Assembly (NCBI GenBank): GCA_963989245.1
Contig: OZ022347.1
Location: 4,216,448 to 4,280,447 of the forward strand
Source: Nansenia antarctica
Lineage: Eukaryota > Chordata > Actinopteri > Argentiniformes > Microstomatidae
Reading direction: 5' to 3'
DNA length: 64,000 nt
Below, piece after piece: positions 10,602 to 20,245 of the stretch. The stretch's first letter is position 1; every line of letters starts with the position of its first letter. The notes below the pieces were generated by a model, which was not told the DNA's origin, did no database searches, and saw nothing but the letters and a program-made list of their open reading frames with translations. Position numbers and translations under genes: made by a program.

Positions 10602-11525
10602 ATGACAGAGGAACAAGGAGCTACAGTAGGACCTACTGAGCCTGATAGAGCCCCAACATGGCTACAAGCTTTGTTGGATAGCCAAAATCAGCAGACAAAA
10701 CACCTGCAAATGATGCTAGCCCCCGTACTAACACACATAACAGGAGGAAATCCTGTTACACAGCAAGCCTCACCACCACTTGCTGCTTCCAGTGGAAATG
10801 GGGATAAGATCTTACAGCGCCCCACATTGGACAGGCATGCTTCTGAGCCTGAAGCTATACCTTCAGCCTCTTGGGATATACCAGTAAGACCAAAAACTCG
10901 TGTTGGTGCCCCCTTTGCAGCTGAGTTGGATGTCATCAATCAGCGCACTCGCAACTTTGGTCCCACCAGGAGGGGCGGCAATGCTGAACCTGACAGTAGA
11001 TGGAGAGACACTAGAGACTCTGAGAATGAAACCCAACGCTCATTTCCCTATGGTGAGCAGAGACTGAATAGTTCTGGTCACAACAGTCAGCACACTCTGC
11101 AAGAAGTGCGTAGACCTAAACGTGCCACATTTGAAGGAAATGATGACTGGGACTCTTTCTTGTTGCCATTTGAGCGCCAGGCCAGGGAGTATGGATGGAG
11201 TACTACAGAAAGAGTGGACAGGCTGCATGAATGCTTAAGAGGAGCTGCAATACGATATATCTGCTCACTGCCAGAACGTACACCTGAGGATTATGCTCTC
11301 TTAGTGGAGGAGCTTACTCAGCGCTTTGGGAAAAGAGACCCCCCTACCACAGTAAGGAGAAAGTTGGGAGAACTTCGGCAAGGTAGAGAGGCGTCAGCTG
11401 AATTTGCAGAAGAGGTGAGACGCCTCGTCACACTTGCATATCCAGGAGTGGATCTCCAGCTGCAAGATCAACTTGCAACTGATGCCTTTCTTAAAGGTCT
11501 AAAAAAATCAAAAAGTGGCCTATGA
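10602..11525 (+). CDS. Gag polyprotein, N-terminal and capsid part (gypsy 1)
   Basis: Structural Gag protein of the retrotransposon, 307 residues from an ATG at the end of an A-rich leader. The capsid-like section includes RPKRATFEGNDDWDSFLLPF and YICSLPERTPEDYALLVEEL, typical of the gypsy retrotrans_gag region. Near 11500 the sequence TCTAAAAAAATCAAAAAG carries a probable one-base slip: the reading frame ends at 11525, while the family-like continuation (NQKVAYEVMNRDP) lies in the frame that starts before 11515. This is a frameshift mutation in an A run rather than a proven programmed shift. Confidence 0.8.
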   Translation: MTEEQGATVGPTEPDRAPTWLQALLDSQNQQTKHLQMMLAPVLTHITGGNPVTQQASPPLAASSGNGDKILQRPTLDRHASEPEAIPSASWDIPVRPKTRVGAPFAAELDVINQRTRNFGPTRRGGNAEPDSRWRDTRDSENETQRSFPYGEQRLNSSGHNSQHTLQEVRRPKRATFEGNDDWDSFLLPFERQAREYGWSTTERVDRLHECLRGAAIRYICSLPERTPEDYALLVEELTQRFGKRDPPTTVRRKLGELRQGREASAEFAEEVRRLVTLAYPGVDLQLQDQLATDAFLKGLKKSKSGL

Positions 11526-12798
11526 AGTTATGAACCGAGATCCATGCTCCCTTGCAGAGGCTCAAAAGTGTGTAGAGGCTCATGAACACAACTTCAAAGC
11601 TACGGTGGGACGTGAAACAGAAATAAAGAACAGAACACGACGCATTTCTTGGGCTGATGATGGAGACATCTGTGAGGACTTTACTCCTACCTCTCGTAGG
11701 GTACAGACCCCTCAGTATGTAACTGCTGACCAGTTTGCTACACTAACGGACCAAGTCAAGACCCTCGTACATACAGTAGGGAATCTACAGCTGCAGTTTG
11801 AACATCATAAAACTAGAGCAACAACACAACGTCCCCTGTCACTAGAGAGGACACAGAACCATTATCAGGTGCAGCCCGGCCGGATGCGCTCCCAGTCACC
11901 AAGCCCAACCCGGGGAGCAGCTGGCCCATGTTATAAATGTGGAGAACAAGGACACTTCAGTAGATCGCCGAGCCCAACAGCTGCACGTAACTGCGGTGAC
12001 AAAGGCCCAGACCAACGGGGGCAGTCAGAAGGGAGACTACATGCAGATCACAAACCACAAGGGCTACAGATTGGCTGCACCAAAAACAAGGGTGAGAGTC
12101 TACAGATTCCGGTGACAGTAAACGGCATTCCAACACAGGCTGTGGTGGACACGGGAGCCCAGACAACAGTAATCTCAGAGGAGCTGTATAGGAGTTTCTC
12201 TGGAGGTGATCCGACAAGCATACGTAAGACCTACCTTCTAAATGCGGGAGTTGGAGATGGCATGGAAGCAAAACGTGGACTGAACGTCACTTTTAAAATT
12301 GCAGCCAAAACAATCGACTGGGACGTACACGTAGCCCCCATACGTGACTCTGTCCTCATAGGATTGGATCTGATGAAGACTCATGATGTTGTCATCCACA
12401 CCCGTGGTAAGGTGTTCATCGGTAACGAACTTGTGCCCTCCAAAATAGTACGAGGGGATGGATCAGACTATCATGTTGCCAGAGTGACCCTAGGAGAGAC
12501 CACCACCATACCTACATCTGAATGTGTGGTCTGGGGTGAGGTGGAAGAACCAAGGCCAGGTGTTCCAGCTGTACTAGAGCCTTTGAACATCACAGAAAAT
12601 GTAGTCTCCGGGAGTGTTGTTACCACTATGGAGAAGTGGGTGCCAGTCCGGCTATGCAACTTCTCGACCAGCAAAGCGGCCCTGCCAAGAGGAGCATGCC
12701 TTGGACTCTTAGTTGAAGCTTATCCTGAGATGCCATCATGTTCACCTGAGCAAAGTGTAGAGCCCATCATAGAGGGAGAGTCAGAGAGTGTGCCATAA
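11515..12798 (+). CDS. Gag C-terminus, nucleocapsid and aspartic protease (gypsy 1)
   Basis: Contains a zinc-knuckle start CYKCGEQGHFSR at about residue 140, but the expected last cysteine is replaced (SPSP), so the CCHC is incomplete here. The retroviral-type aspartic protease follows, with the active site VVDTGAQTTVIS near residue 210 and the later ILIGLDLM-like segment (VLIGLDLMKTHDVVIH). The frame ends at TAA 12796-12798, although pol-like sequence continues in the same frame directly after it. In an active element gag, protease and pol would be one polyprotein, so the stop is probably a nonsense mutation. Confidence 0.75.
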   Translation: MAYEVMNRDPCSLAEAQKCVEAHEHNFKATVGRETEIKNRTRRISWADDGDICEDFTPTSRRVQTPQYVTADQFATLTDQVKTLVHTVGNLQLQFEHHKTRATTQRPLSLERTQNHYQVQPGRMRSQSPSPTRGAAGPCYKCGEQGHFSRSPSPTAARNCGDKGPDQRGQSEGRLHADHKPQGLQIGCTKNKGESLQIPVTVNGIPTQAVVDTGAQTTVISEELYRSFSGGDPTSIRKTYLLNAGVGDGMEAKRGLNVTFKIAAKTIDWDVHVAPIRDSVLIGLDLMKTHDVVIHTRGKVFIGNELVPSKIVRGDGSDYHVARVTLGETTTIPTSECVVWGEVEEPRPGVPAVLEPLNITENVVSGSVVTTMEKWVPVRLCNFSTSKAALPRGACLGLLVEAYPEMPSCSPEQSVEPIIEGESESVP

Positions 12799-12801
12799 CT
12801 G

Positions 12802-13037
12802 GTGGTTGGAAGAGTAGCAGCAATCTCTGAGCTACCTGAACATCTCCAAAGCCTGGTTGGTGCTACTAGTGAGGCACTCAGTGAGGAGCAACAAGAACAA
12901 TTTATCCAACTGCTAGTGACCTACCAATCCCTCTTTGCCAAAAGTGATTCCGACCTGGGTTACATGTCTGCTGTCACACACAAGATTGACACAGTATTGC
13001 ATTCATCACCAAATGGGGCCTCTATGAATACACCCGC
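12802..13037 (+). pseudogene. pol, connection and start of RT, with internal deletion (gypsy 1)
   Basis: Continues the protease frame after the stop and carries a typical gypsy pre-RT segment (LLVTYQSLFAKSDSDLGYMS, then THKIDTV). At about 12990 it jumps directly to FITKWGLYEYTRMPFGL, which is downstream RT motif sequence in another frame. The N-terminal RT motifs, including the first catalytic aspartate, are absent. An internal deletion is the simplest reading. Confidence 0.7.
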
Positions 13038-15119
13038 ATGCCATTTGGGCTCTGCAGTGCCCCAAGCACCTTTCAGAGGGCAATGGAGCTCGTCCTCAGG
13101 GGACTCCAATGGGAAACATTGCTGATCTACCTTGACGACGTCATTGTCATTGGCAGGGGAGTGGATGAAAGCCTGGACCGGCTCGCACAGGTCTTCAAGT
13201 GTCTCCACAGCTATGGGTTGAAGCTGAAGCCTTCTAAATGTCACTTGCTTCAAGAGGAAGTTCTCTTCCTGGGCCACATTGTGAGTGGAGATGGGATCTG
13301 TCCAAACCCAGCTCTGGTCAAGGATGTACAGCGCTGGGAGCCACCCAACAACCTGAAGGAGCTGCAAGCTTTTCTTGGACTGTGTAACTACTACCGCAAG
13401 TTTGTTCCAGCTTTTGCAGAACTGGCAAGCCCTCTCCACAGCCTTTCAAAGAAGGGGGCTACATTCCTGTGGACAAATGAGCACCAAGATGCTTTTACAA
13501 AGCTGAAAGAAAAACTGACAACTACACCAGTGCTGGGGTACCCCACTGTTGGAGGCAAGTACATTCTAGACACTGATGCCTCGAACCACAGTATTGGAGC
13601 TGTTCTGTCACAACTCCAGTGGGGAGAAGAGCGAGTCCTAACATACGCCAGCAGCCATCTTACACCAGCTCAGCAGAGGTACTGTGTTACCAGACGTGAG
13701 TTACTTGCTGTCGTCCGCTACACTCGCCAGTTCCGCCACTACCTACTGGGCAAGAAGTTTCTGCTACGAACAGATCATGGCAGTCTCACCTGGCTGTTTC
13801 GGTTCAAAAACCCTGAAGGTCAGTTGGCTCGCTGGCTGGAAGAGTTGAGCCAATATGACTTTGACATAGAGCATCGAGCGGGCCGGCAACACTGCAATGC
13901 TGATGCCATGTCAAGGCAAACCAGAGAACATTCAGACAAATGTGACTGTTACCAAGCTGGAAAGAACTTGTCTGATCTACCATGTCAAGGATGTAAGTAC
14001 TGCAGAAGACTTCATGAGCAGTGGACAAGATTTGAAGACGATGTTGATGATGTTGATGATGTTGTGCAGCTGGCCGTTAGGAGTATTGAGTCTGGTGAGA
14101 CCAGTGGTGATAACACTCAGTCGATGGAAACAGGTCCACCACATACAACCATGCTGGAGACTCCAGTAGTTAACTGGCTGCAGTCAGTCAGATTGGAAGA
14201 GCTTGCCAAACTTCAGAAAGCTGATCCTGTCCTCTCCACCCTCCACACATGGAAAGAATCAGGAACCCTCCCTACTAAAGATCAGGTGATGCTTGAGAGC
14301 CCTGCAGTGAGGAAGTTCTGGCTCTGCTGGCCTCAGGTCATGCTGCAGCAAGGAGTTCTCTACTACTCCTGGGAGAGAGTAGGAGCCCAACAACCAACCG
14401 TGTTGCTACTAGTTCCAGCTTCCATGCAAAGAGAGGTCCTGCAGGCTTGCCATAATCCTCCTCAATCTGGTCATCTTGGGGAAGCAAAAACACTGGAGCG
14501 CTTACGCCAGAGCTATCACTGGTATGGAATGGGTGAAGAAGTCCATCTGTTTGTGAAGAGATGCCAGCACTGCAATGCATGCAAAACTACGGGACCAGTG
14601 AAACGAGCCAAGTTGCAAAGCTACCAAGCTGGAGCACCTTTGGACCGTCTCCACGTAGACATCCTCGGGCCATTCCCTGTATCCAGCTCTGGAAACAAGT
14701 ATATTCTCGTCATAATTGACCAGTTTACTCGATGGGTCGAAGCCTTTGCTGTTCCTGACCAAGGGGCGGAAACAACAGCAAGGAGGCTTGTGTATGACTT
14801 TATCGCCCGATTTGGAGCCCCCCTCGAGTTGCACACTGACCAAGGTCGCAATTTTGAGAGTTCCCTGTTCCAGAATGTATGCAAGCTCCTACAGATCACA
14901 AAGACAAGGACCACCCCCTACCACCCTGCCTCTAACGGACAGGTGGAAAGGTTCAACAGAACTTTACTCCAGATGATCCGGTGCTACGTGGACCAGAACC
15001 AAAAGAACTGGGATGAGCATCTGTCACTACTCACCTCAGCCTACCGCAGCTCACGCCATGCAATCACAGGGTTCACACCTAACAGGCTCATGTTTGGCCG
15101 AGAAGTTCATAATAATTAA
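13038..15119 (+). CDS. Pol: RT C-terminal part, RNase H, integrase (gypsy 1)
   Basis: 693 residues. RT starts at MPFGLCSAPSTFQRAME and has the YLDD catalytic box near residue 30. RNase H carries ILDTDASNHSIGAVLSQ, RRELLAVV and LRTDHGSL, supplying the acidic residues. Integrase has an HHCC zinc module (H-x-H in the CHNPPQSGH area, then C-x2-C in CQHCNAC), then D, D, E at LHVDILGPF, LHTDQGRNFES and GQVERFNRT. The frame ends at 15119 because a SINE inserted within the codons after FGREVH; the pol frame resumes at about 15496. No complete RT remains, so the copy cannot be autonomous. Confidence 0.85.
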   Translation: MPFGLCSAPSTFQRAMELVLRGLQWETLLIYLDDVIVIGRGVDESLDRLAQVFKCLHSYGLKLKPSKCHLLQEEVLFLGHIVSGDGICPNPALVKDVQRWEPPNNLKELQAFLGLCNYYRKFVPAFAELASPLHSLSKKGATFLWTNEHQDAFTKLKEKLTTTPVLGYPTVGGKYILDTDASNHSIGAVLSQLQWGEERVLTYASSHLTPAQQRYCVTRRELLAVVRYTRQFRHYLLGKKFLLRTDHGSLTWLFRFKNPEGQLARWLEELSQYDFDIEHRAGRQHCNADAMSRQTREHSDKCDCYQAGKNLSDLPCQGCKYCRRLHEQWTRFEDDVDDVDDVVQLAVRSIESGETSGDNTQSMETGPPHTTMLETPVVNWLQSVRLEELAKLQKADPVLSTLHTWKESGTLPTKDQVMLESPAVRKFWLCWPQVMLQQGVLYYSWERVGAQQPTVLLLVPASMQREVLQACHNPPQSGHLGEAKTLERLRQSYHWYGMGEEVHLFVKRCQHCNACKTTGPVKRAKLQSYQAGAPLDRLHVDILGPFPVSSSGNKYILVIIDQFTRWVEAFAVPDQGAETTARRLVYDFIARFGAPLELHTDQGRNFESSLFQNVCKLLQITKTRTTPYHPASNGQVERFNRTLLQMIRCYVDQNQKNWDEHLSLLTSAYRSSRHAITGFTPNRLMFGREVHNN

Positions 15120-15305
15120 TAATTTTGCCATTTAGCAGACGCCTTTATCCAAAGCGACTTACAATTACGAATTACAGGGACATTCCCCCTGGAGTAACTG
15201 AGGGCTAAGTGCCTTACTCAAGGGCACACTAGTAGTGGTGTGGTTTCAGGCGGGATTTGAACTCACAACCTTCCGATCACAAGTCCAACTCACTATCCAC
15301 TAGAC
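15120..15305 (-). mobile_element. tRNA-derived SINE inserted in gypsy pol
   Basis: On the minus strand it has a tRNA-like head with A box TGGTCTAGTGGATAG and B box GGTTGTGAGTTCAAATCCC, a body with CTTGAGTAAGGCACTTAGCC, and a tail TGTAAGTCGCTTTGGATAAA. An AGTTCAT motif flanks the composite insertion on both sides (15103-15110 area and 15496-15502), consistent with a target duplication. The head is interrupted by the MITE at 15306-15475. Confidence 0.8.
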
Positions 15306-15475
15306 CAGTGTTTCTCAACCCTCTCCTCGGGGCGCCCCAGCCGCACCACATATTTGATCTGTTCCACCACCAGCTCACCTGATTCCACTAATCAAGTACA
15401 AAGCAAGCTGGTGGTGGATCAGATCAAATATGTGGAGCGGCTGGGGCGCCCCGAGGAGAGGGTTGAGAAACACTG
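15306..15475. mobile_element. 170-bp hAT-type MITE (copy A)
   Basis: Perfect-looking terminal inverted repeats CAGTGTTTCTCAACCCTCTC / GAGAGGGTTGAGAAACACTG extend about 40 bp. It is flanked by CACTAGAC on the left and CACGAGAC on the right: an 8-bp target duplication with one mutation. It is inserted in the SINE head. The duplicate at 26218-26387 keeps the perfect 8 bp. Confidence 0.85.
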
Positions 15476-15495
15476 CACGAGACCACCACTACCCC

Positions 15496-16168
15496 AGTTC
15501 ATCAACCACAGGATATCCAGTCTGGGGCTGCAGAACTCAAATCTGACCGAATGGAGGTAGCAGATTTCCTTCATAACCTGGGAGAAGGACTTAAGGAGGC
15601 ACAAAGCACAGCGAGGGAGCACCTCCGCACTGCACAAGAACGTCAGAAGAAGATGTATGATGTCCGAGCACGAGAACATTCTTACAGCGTTGGAGATTTG
15701 GTGTATGTAAAGGATGACACGAAAAAGAAGGGATTAAGCCCCAAGCTTCAAGCACCTTGGAAGGGCCCCTTGATTGTGGCTGGATGCCGTGGTCCTGTCC
15801 TCTACGATATTCAAGGGTTGAAGCGCAGAAAGATAATGCACCATGATCGGCTTAAACCATACAATAGTGAGGTGGTCCCTGCTGGGATAAAACGTCAAAG
15901 GAGTCAAGTGCTGCAGCAGTGCCAAGACCCAGCTACACAGCTACCTGAAGAGGATGTCCCGTTGGTACCAGAGCTGCCACTACAGAAAGACAATGATAAA
16001 GATCCAGCAGGGGAAGGAGCTTCTCGAGAGTCATGTGATCAAGAGGAGAAACCTCATCTCAAAGCTCCAAGGTGTCAGCAGGAAAAAAGACAAGAGGACA
16101 CTCTCAAAAATACTGTTAAAACATCTAAGGGACGCATGGTTAATAAGCCAGAGAGATTCAGGAACTAG
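15496..16168 (+). CDS. Pol C-terminus: integrase C-terminal domain (gypsy 1)
   Basis: Resumes the pol frame after the SINE. It includes the integrase C-terminal region with SYSVGDLVYVKDDTKKKGLS, KLQAPWKGPLIV and RRKIMHHDRLKPYN, a GPY/F-like module that follows the catalytic core in gypsy elements. It ends at a stop in 16166-16168. The first methionine is at 15551 but is only an internal codon. The 26408-27080 copy is almost identical. Confidence 0.8.
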
Positions 16169-16536
16169 TTATTGAAAGAGAGACTGTTTAGCTTATCGGC
16201 AGATTGGTTACTTCATCCAATAAGTTTTGCATTATAAAGAAGAAAAAATAAATAAATGTTTTACTGTAAAAACTGTTTACAAGTAGTTAAGTGTTTTAAT
16301 TGTTTCACTGCTGTTTAGCTATAGGGCCTACGAGTTTGCAAAGAATGTGATGTAAGTAATCAAGTGTTTTAATTGTTTCACTGCTGTTTAGCTATAGGGC
16401 CTACGAGTTTGCAAAGAATGTGATGTAAGTAATCAAATAATTTAGACATGTTCATTGAGTCAACTGTTCTATTCCTAGACATGTTAATGTTAAGTCACCT
16501 GTACTGAAGGGACTCAGTACTCTTGGAGGGGGATAG
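16169..16536 (+). other. gypsy 1 3' untranslated region with 73-bp tandem duplication and polypurine tract
   Basis: A 73-bp unit containing GTGTTTTAATTGTTTCACTG and GATGTAAGTAATCAA is repeated twice at 16289-16434. GGAGGGGGATAG at 16526-16536 is the polypurine tract abutting the 3' LTR. Confidence 0.75.
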
Positions 16537-16886
16537 TGTGAGACAGTCCACCATGGATGGCTTTCCCTGTTGTTGTTGTTGTGTTTATGTTACCGTTATT
16601 GTGGATTGGTTACTGTATGTCACATGATCACCCAGAGAGAGATATGGCTCGTTACCGAGGTTACGTAAACAGTCAGTCAAGGGAACAACGCTCATCGGTA
16701 TGGACAGCAAAGCTGCTGTTCTGTGCCAGAGCTAGTTTCCCCGTCATCTATTAACCTGCCATCTGGGACACAATTAGTTGTATCTTGTATTGTGTTTTGA
16801 AGAAGTTAACTAAAGAACCAGAAACGGAGAATTCCTTGTCGTGTGAGTCATTATACCCTCGCACATCAGACGGACAAAACACGACA
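16537..16886 (+). repeat. 3' LTR of gypsy element 1
   Basis: 350 bp, TGTGAGACAG to ACACGACA, one T longer than the 5' LTR (GGCTTTCCC against GGCTTCCC). Confidence 0.9.
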
Positions 16887-17669
16887 ATATGTAGGGAGTC
16901 CACCCACTGGTCGTAGAACGTGCGAAAACTGGGTTTTGCCAGGGTTGCGCTACTTAATCACCATTAAAAATACATTTTTGGAAGATATTGTCTTACATGT
17001 GTCAACATACATGTCCATATGTATTATAGTTTTAACTCTGTGTACTTGTTTTCGATGTACTTAATGTACGTAATTTCAATGTTACCGTTGCTACTCACTG
17101 CCGCATTCAGCGGCGCCGTTCTAATCCCTATCTCCAGTGATTTTCCGCTATTATAAGCTGTCTTTCTTGCCATTTCCGCGGCTCTGATCAATAGTAATCC
17201 TTTTAATGGACGTGTCACCTGTATCTAAGGCATCTTGACTTCCTATTGGTCTACCGCCAGTCTCCACTCATTGGAGGATTTTTTCCTGTGGTAAATTTAA
17301 GGAGACACTTGACAGATCTTCATCATTATTGACGTCTGATCATCTTCGCGGTGGGTTTCTGTTCAATTCAACTTGTTTTCTATCTACAAATATATACATA
17401 TAGCTACTATGTTTGTCTTGTATCCAGCGGCTTTTGATTAGAAATACAGTCTACTCCGCTCCGGTTGTAATTTCGAGAGCCTACTCTAGCCCGCTAGACG
17501 CTGTTTGTGTGAATGTGAAACCTCCGGTTTCGAAGGGTTAATAGTAAGATCGCTAGATAAGTGTATATGTTGTTTTATGTCCACATAAAATGTAATCCAT
17601 GTAACACACAGTACTGACTAGCCTAATTTCGGTTCTTTGTTTTGATAAGTTCATATTTGATTTTTACAG
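16887..17669 (+). other. upstream region of gene X, copy A
   Basis: Lies between the gypsy 3' LTR and the acceptor (TTTTTACAG, ending 17669) of the first coding exon, so it should contain the promoter, a non-coding first exon and an intron. No TATA box or donor could be fixed with confidence. The duplicate (27799-28581) differs at very few positions. Confidence 0.4.
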
Positions 17670-17678
17670 AGTCTAGCT

Positions 17679-18816
17679 ATGGCCACAAACGCACCTCAAG
17701 TGTCACCTCAAGTGTCACCTCTCCAAATTTTACCTCAAGTGACACCTATCGTTACAAACGGCTGGCTCTATGAGCAGAGTTTAAAGGGGAAGACTGCAGC
17801 AGAATTAACTGAAGAAATAATTAAATTGGTTCCTAATAAATATGGACGCTCAAACAGCCTCAGACAAAAATGTGATGATGCCCTCTCTAAAATCAAGAAA
17901 ATGAAGAAAAACAAGTGTAAAGACCTACAATTATTTTGGCAATCTGAATTTCTTCCACCAAAGGCCCGAACCCCAAATTCAATTGAAACCCAACTCAAAA
18001 AAGAAAACCTATCCCTAAGCAGAAAGCTTCAGTCATCAGAAGAGCAGGTCTCTCAAATACAAACACAGCTCACAGCCATGGAGGAAAACGCAGCTGATAG
18101 TCAGACCAAATTCCAGACCAGTATATTACAGTATCAGCAGGCCAGCATAGATGCCACATTGGACAGACAATCATTGAAATTACAATTGGAACAATTTGAA
18201 CTTGAGAACTCTAATCTGACCAAACAGTATGACCTCTGCCTACAACAATTAATTAGAGTAAAAGCAACTTTACCAAGAAAAAGAGCATTGGACATGAAAG
18301 ACAAAACAATTAAACGGCTAAAAACTACCATTAAGCTATCCAAGGAGGATCTTGAGGAGAAAGAGGGAGTAATACAGGTGCTCACTGAGAAGTTGAGCCT
18401 CCCGGACAAGTGGAAGCAGGAGAAGGTGGCCCTTCAGAAGAGGCTGAGTGTGATGAGAGGGAATGTGGCGACAGCCAGGTGGGAGAGGGATGAGGCTGAA
18501 GATATGGCAGAGGCCTCCATTCAACACCTGGAAGCTGAGGTACAGCAGCTGGAAAGGAGAGCGAGAGCTTCAGTATGTGATAGACTGCACTGAGAGGGAG
18601 GAGGTTGCCACATTTGAAAATGGCAGATACACAAATGAAATCCTGGAGGTCTGCATGACACTACTGACAGAGGGGAATGTGAGCATCCGAAAGCTGCCAA
18701 AGGTCCTCACTACAGTAATTAAAAACCTGACGGGCAAGGTACCACAGAGGCTTCCCAGCAAGACACTTCTCAGCAGTCGTATTATGATGGAGGCCAGAAT
18801 AGTGGCGAGTAAGCAG
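17679..18816 (+). pseudogene. gene X exon 1 (copy A): coiled-coil, transposase-like protein
   Basis: I do not recognise a named family. The 304-residue first frame has an N-terminal segment (GWLYEQSLKGKTAAELTEEI) and then a long Q/E/K/L-rich coiled coil from about residue 95 to the end (KKENLSLSRKLQSSEEQVSQ). At about 18555 the frame shifts: coiled-coil sequence continues in the +1 frame as GERELQYVIDCTEREEV and leads to FENGRYTNEILEVCMTLL. Translation ends at the donor CAG/GTAAAA (18816). The same frameshift exists in copy B, so it predates the duplication. Exons 2-4 continue in compatible phases, with D-containing motifs that look DDE-like. It may be an unclassified DNA transposon or a gene derived from one. 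Confidence 0.6.
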
Positions 18817-18938
18817 GTAAAAATATATCTGAACATGATATTGGTCTATTGCTCAACTTCTTGAAAATGTTTTGCCCATTTAAACACAATTATGTTTATG
18901 GCAAAATCATTAAAAAATCAATTGTGTCCATTGGTAAG

Positions 18939-19043
18939 GTTGCTGAGGAAATGCTGAAGGACTTTGATCCGGAGAGTGGTGCAGGCACAACACTACACCA
19001 GGATGCCACCACATTTAATCACAGCCATTACCAAGGCATGCAG
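18939..19043 (+). pseudogene. gene X exon 2 (copy A)
   Basis: A 35-codon exon in phase 0 from VAEEMLKDFDPESGAGTTLH to HSHYQGMQ, ended by donor CAG/GTATGT. The motif TTLHQDATTFNHSHYQG has an aspartate placed like the first catalytic residue of DDE transposases; that reading is inference. The acceptor (GGTAAG) is weak. Confidence 0.55.
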
Positions 19044-19088
19044 GTATGTACTGCCATTGAGCCCTCTAACAATAACCATAATCCTCTA

Positions 19089-19090
<2 letters not shown>

Positions 19091-19158
<68 letters not shown>
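19091..19158. repeat. (GT)n microsatellite, copy A
   Basis: About 34 GT units in the intron between exons 2 and 3 of gene X. The copy at 30003-30064 is six bases shorter. Confidence 0.95.
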
Positions 19159-19161
<3 letters not shown>

Positions 19162-19349
19162 CAACATGTACTTGTTTCCAATTAAATCAGGCAGTAAATT
19201 ATTATACTAATTTATACATTGATTGCAATTCTGGATTTACATAAAATATATAATATATTTAAGTATACAAAATGCATTTATTGTTATTGTGAATTTGCTT
19301 TAAGGCAAACATGATTGAGGTTTAAAAGCGGTTACGGTGTATGTTTTAG

Positions 19350-19624
19350 GTGTCACTGAAGTCAGGGAAACACCTGACATTAGGGCTGAGGCAGGTAGCA
19401 GGAGGAGATGCTGAGACCTATCTGACCGCTTTCAAGGAGAGCATAGACAGTCTAGCAGCAGCAATCACATCAGCTGAGGAGGAGAAGTCAGTAATCGTGG
19501 CATCACTTGTGTCGAGCATCAAGTGCTTGATGTCAGACCAGGCAGCAGTCAACGGGGTCTTCAATCGACTTCTGGCCCAGTTTCGGGAAGAGCTACTGCC
19601 AACAATAATCCCAGTTTTTGATAG
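19350..19624 (+). pseudogene. gene X exon 3 (copy A)
   Basis: Acceptor TGTTTTAG ends at 19349. The frame VSLKSGKHLTLGLRQVAGGD continues to IKCLMSDQAAVNGVFNRLLA and ends PVFD plus two bases at donor ATAG/GTATAA. The MSDQAAVN segment carries a second aspartate in a DDE-like setting. Phase 2 at the end fits an acceptor at 19900. Confidence 0.6.
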
Positions 19625-19900
19625 GTATAATGCAGTGATTTTAGATAATCCCAGAGTTTGATAGCAGTGCATTAGGCTAGTTATTTCAATAAGACCAGGA
19701 GGCTTCAATTTGTTTTGTGTGTTAATAGAAACAATAAATGAGCATTGATAAGAAATTAGAAATTATAGAATTATAGTTAGTTAACTGTTAACTCTGATTC
19801 TTGTGAGTAGTGTTTTATTTTGTGCAAACACATTTTACACACATTTTACACACTTTAATCTAATCTAAAGCTTTTAAAATATGTTTTAGTCTTTCAACAG

Positions 19901-20245
19901 ACCAGCAACAGCAGCTCGTGGAGATGGGGACCTTTGCGTGCCGAAACACTGGCACCCCAGCACTCCAGTACAGCAGATGGCAAGCACAGTCCCCAAGACC
20001 AACATGCTGGGTGAGTGTGACCTGGCTGTGCTTGACCATCTGCTCCGTTCCAAGCCCTCCATCTCCAATCACAACCTGGAGACGCTGGTCATGTGGTGGC
20101 AAAATAAGCCCAGCAATTATCTGGAGAGCCTGAGCCCTGCTGAGAGAACAAAGGTTCTTGATGAGGCAAGGCGTCAAGTTCCTTCCTTCATTTTGCCAAT
20201 GAAGGAAAAGAAGGCTACACTACAATTGGCTCTGGAGGAGAAGAT
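19901..20245 (+). pseudogene. gene X exon 4, 5' part (copy A), interrupted by LINE
   Basis: Acceptor TCTTTCAACAG ends at 19900 and restores the frame (R-PATAARGDGDLCVPKHW). The exon holds MLGECDLAVLDHLLRSKP and NLETLVMWWQNKPSNYLESL, then a charged helix (ERTKVLDEARRQ). At 20245, within EEK, LINE sequence begins. In copy B the frame resumes beyond the LINE tail at 37646; in copy A that part is lost because the duplicated block stops inside the LINE. A middle part of the catalytic domain seems absent between exons 3 and 4. Confidence 0.6.

Larger units (their letters stand above)
9846..16886 (+). mobile_element. Ty3/gypsy LTR retrotransposon (defective)
   Basis: Two nearly identical LTRs (9846-10194 and 16537-16886) begin TGTGAGACAG and end ACACGACA. 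They flank gag, a DTG protease, RT, RNase H and integrase in the Ty3/gypsy order. The LTRs differ at about three positions by eye, so the insertion is young on the substitution clock. Yet the coding part has a gag frameshift, a stop at 12796-12798, an RT deletion around 12990 and a SINE/MITE insertion at 15120-15475. A purine run GGAGGGGGATAG just before the 3' LTR is the polypurine tract. No clean 5-bp target duplication was found. Confidence 0.9.

Noticed and set aside
9846..16886. 5-bp target duplication for gypsy 1
   Set aside because: GATAG before the 5' LTR and ATATG after the 3' LTR do not match. The upstream GATAG also resembles the element's own polypurine tract end.
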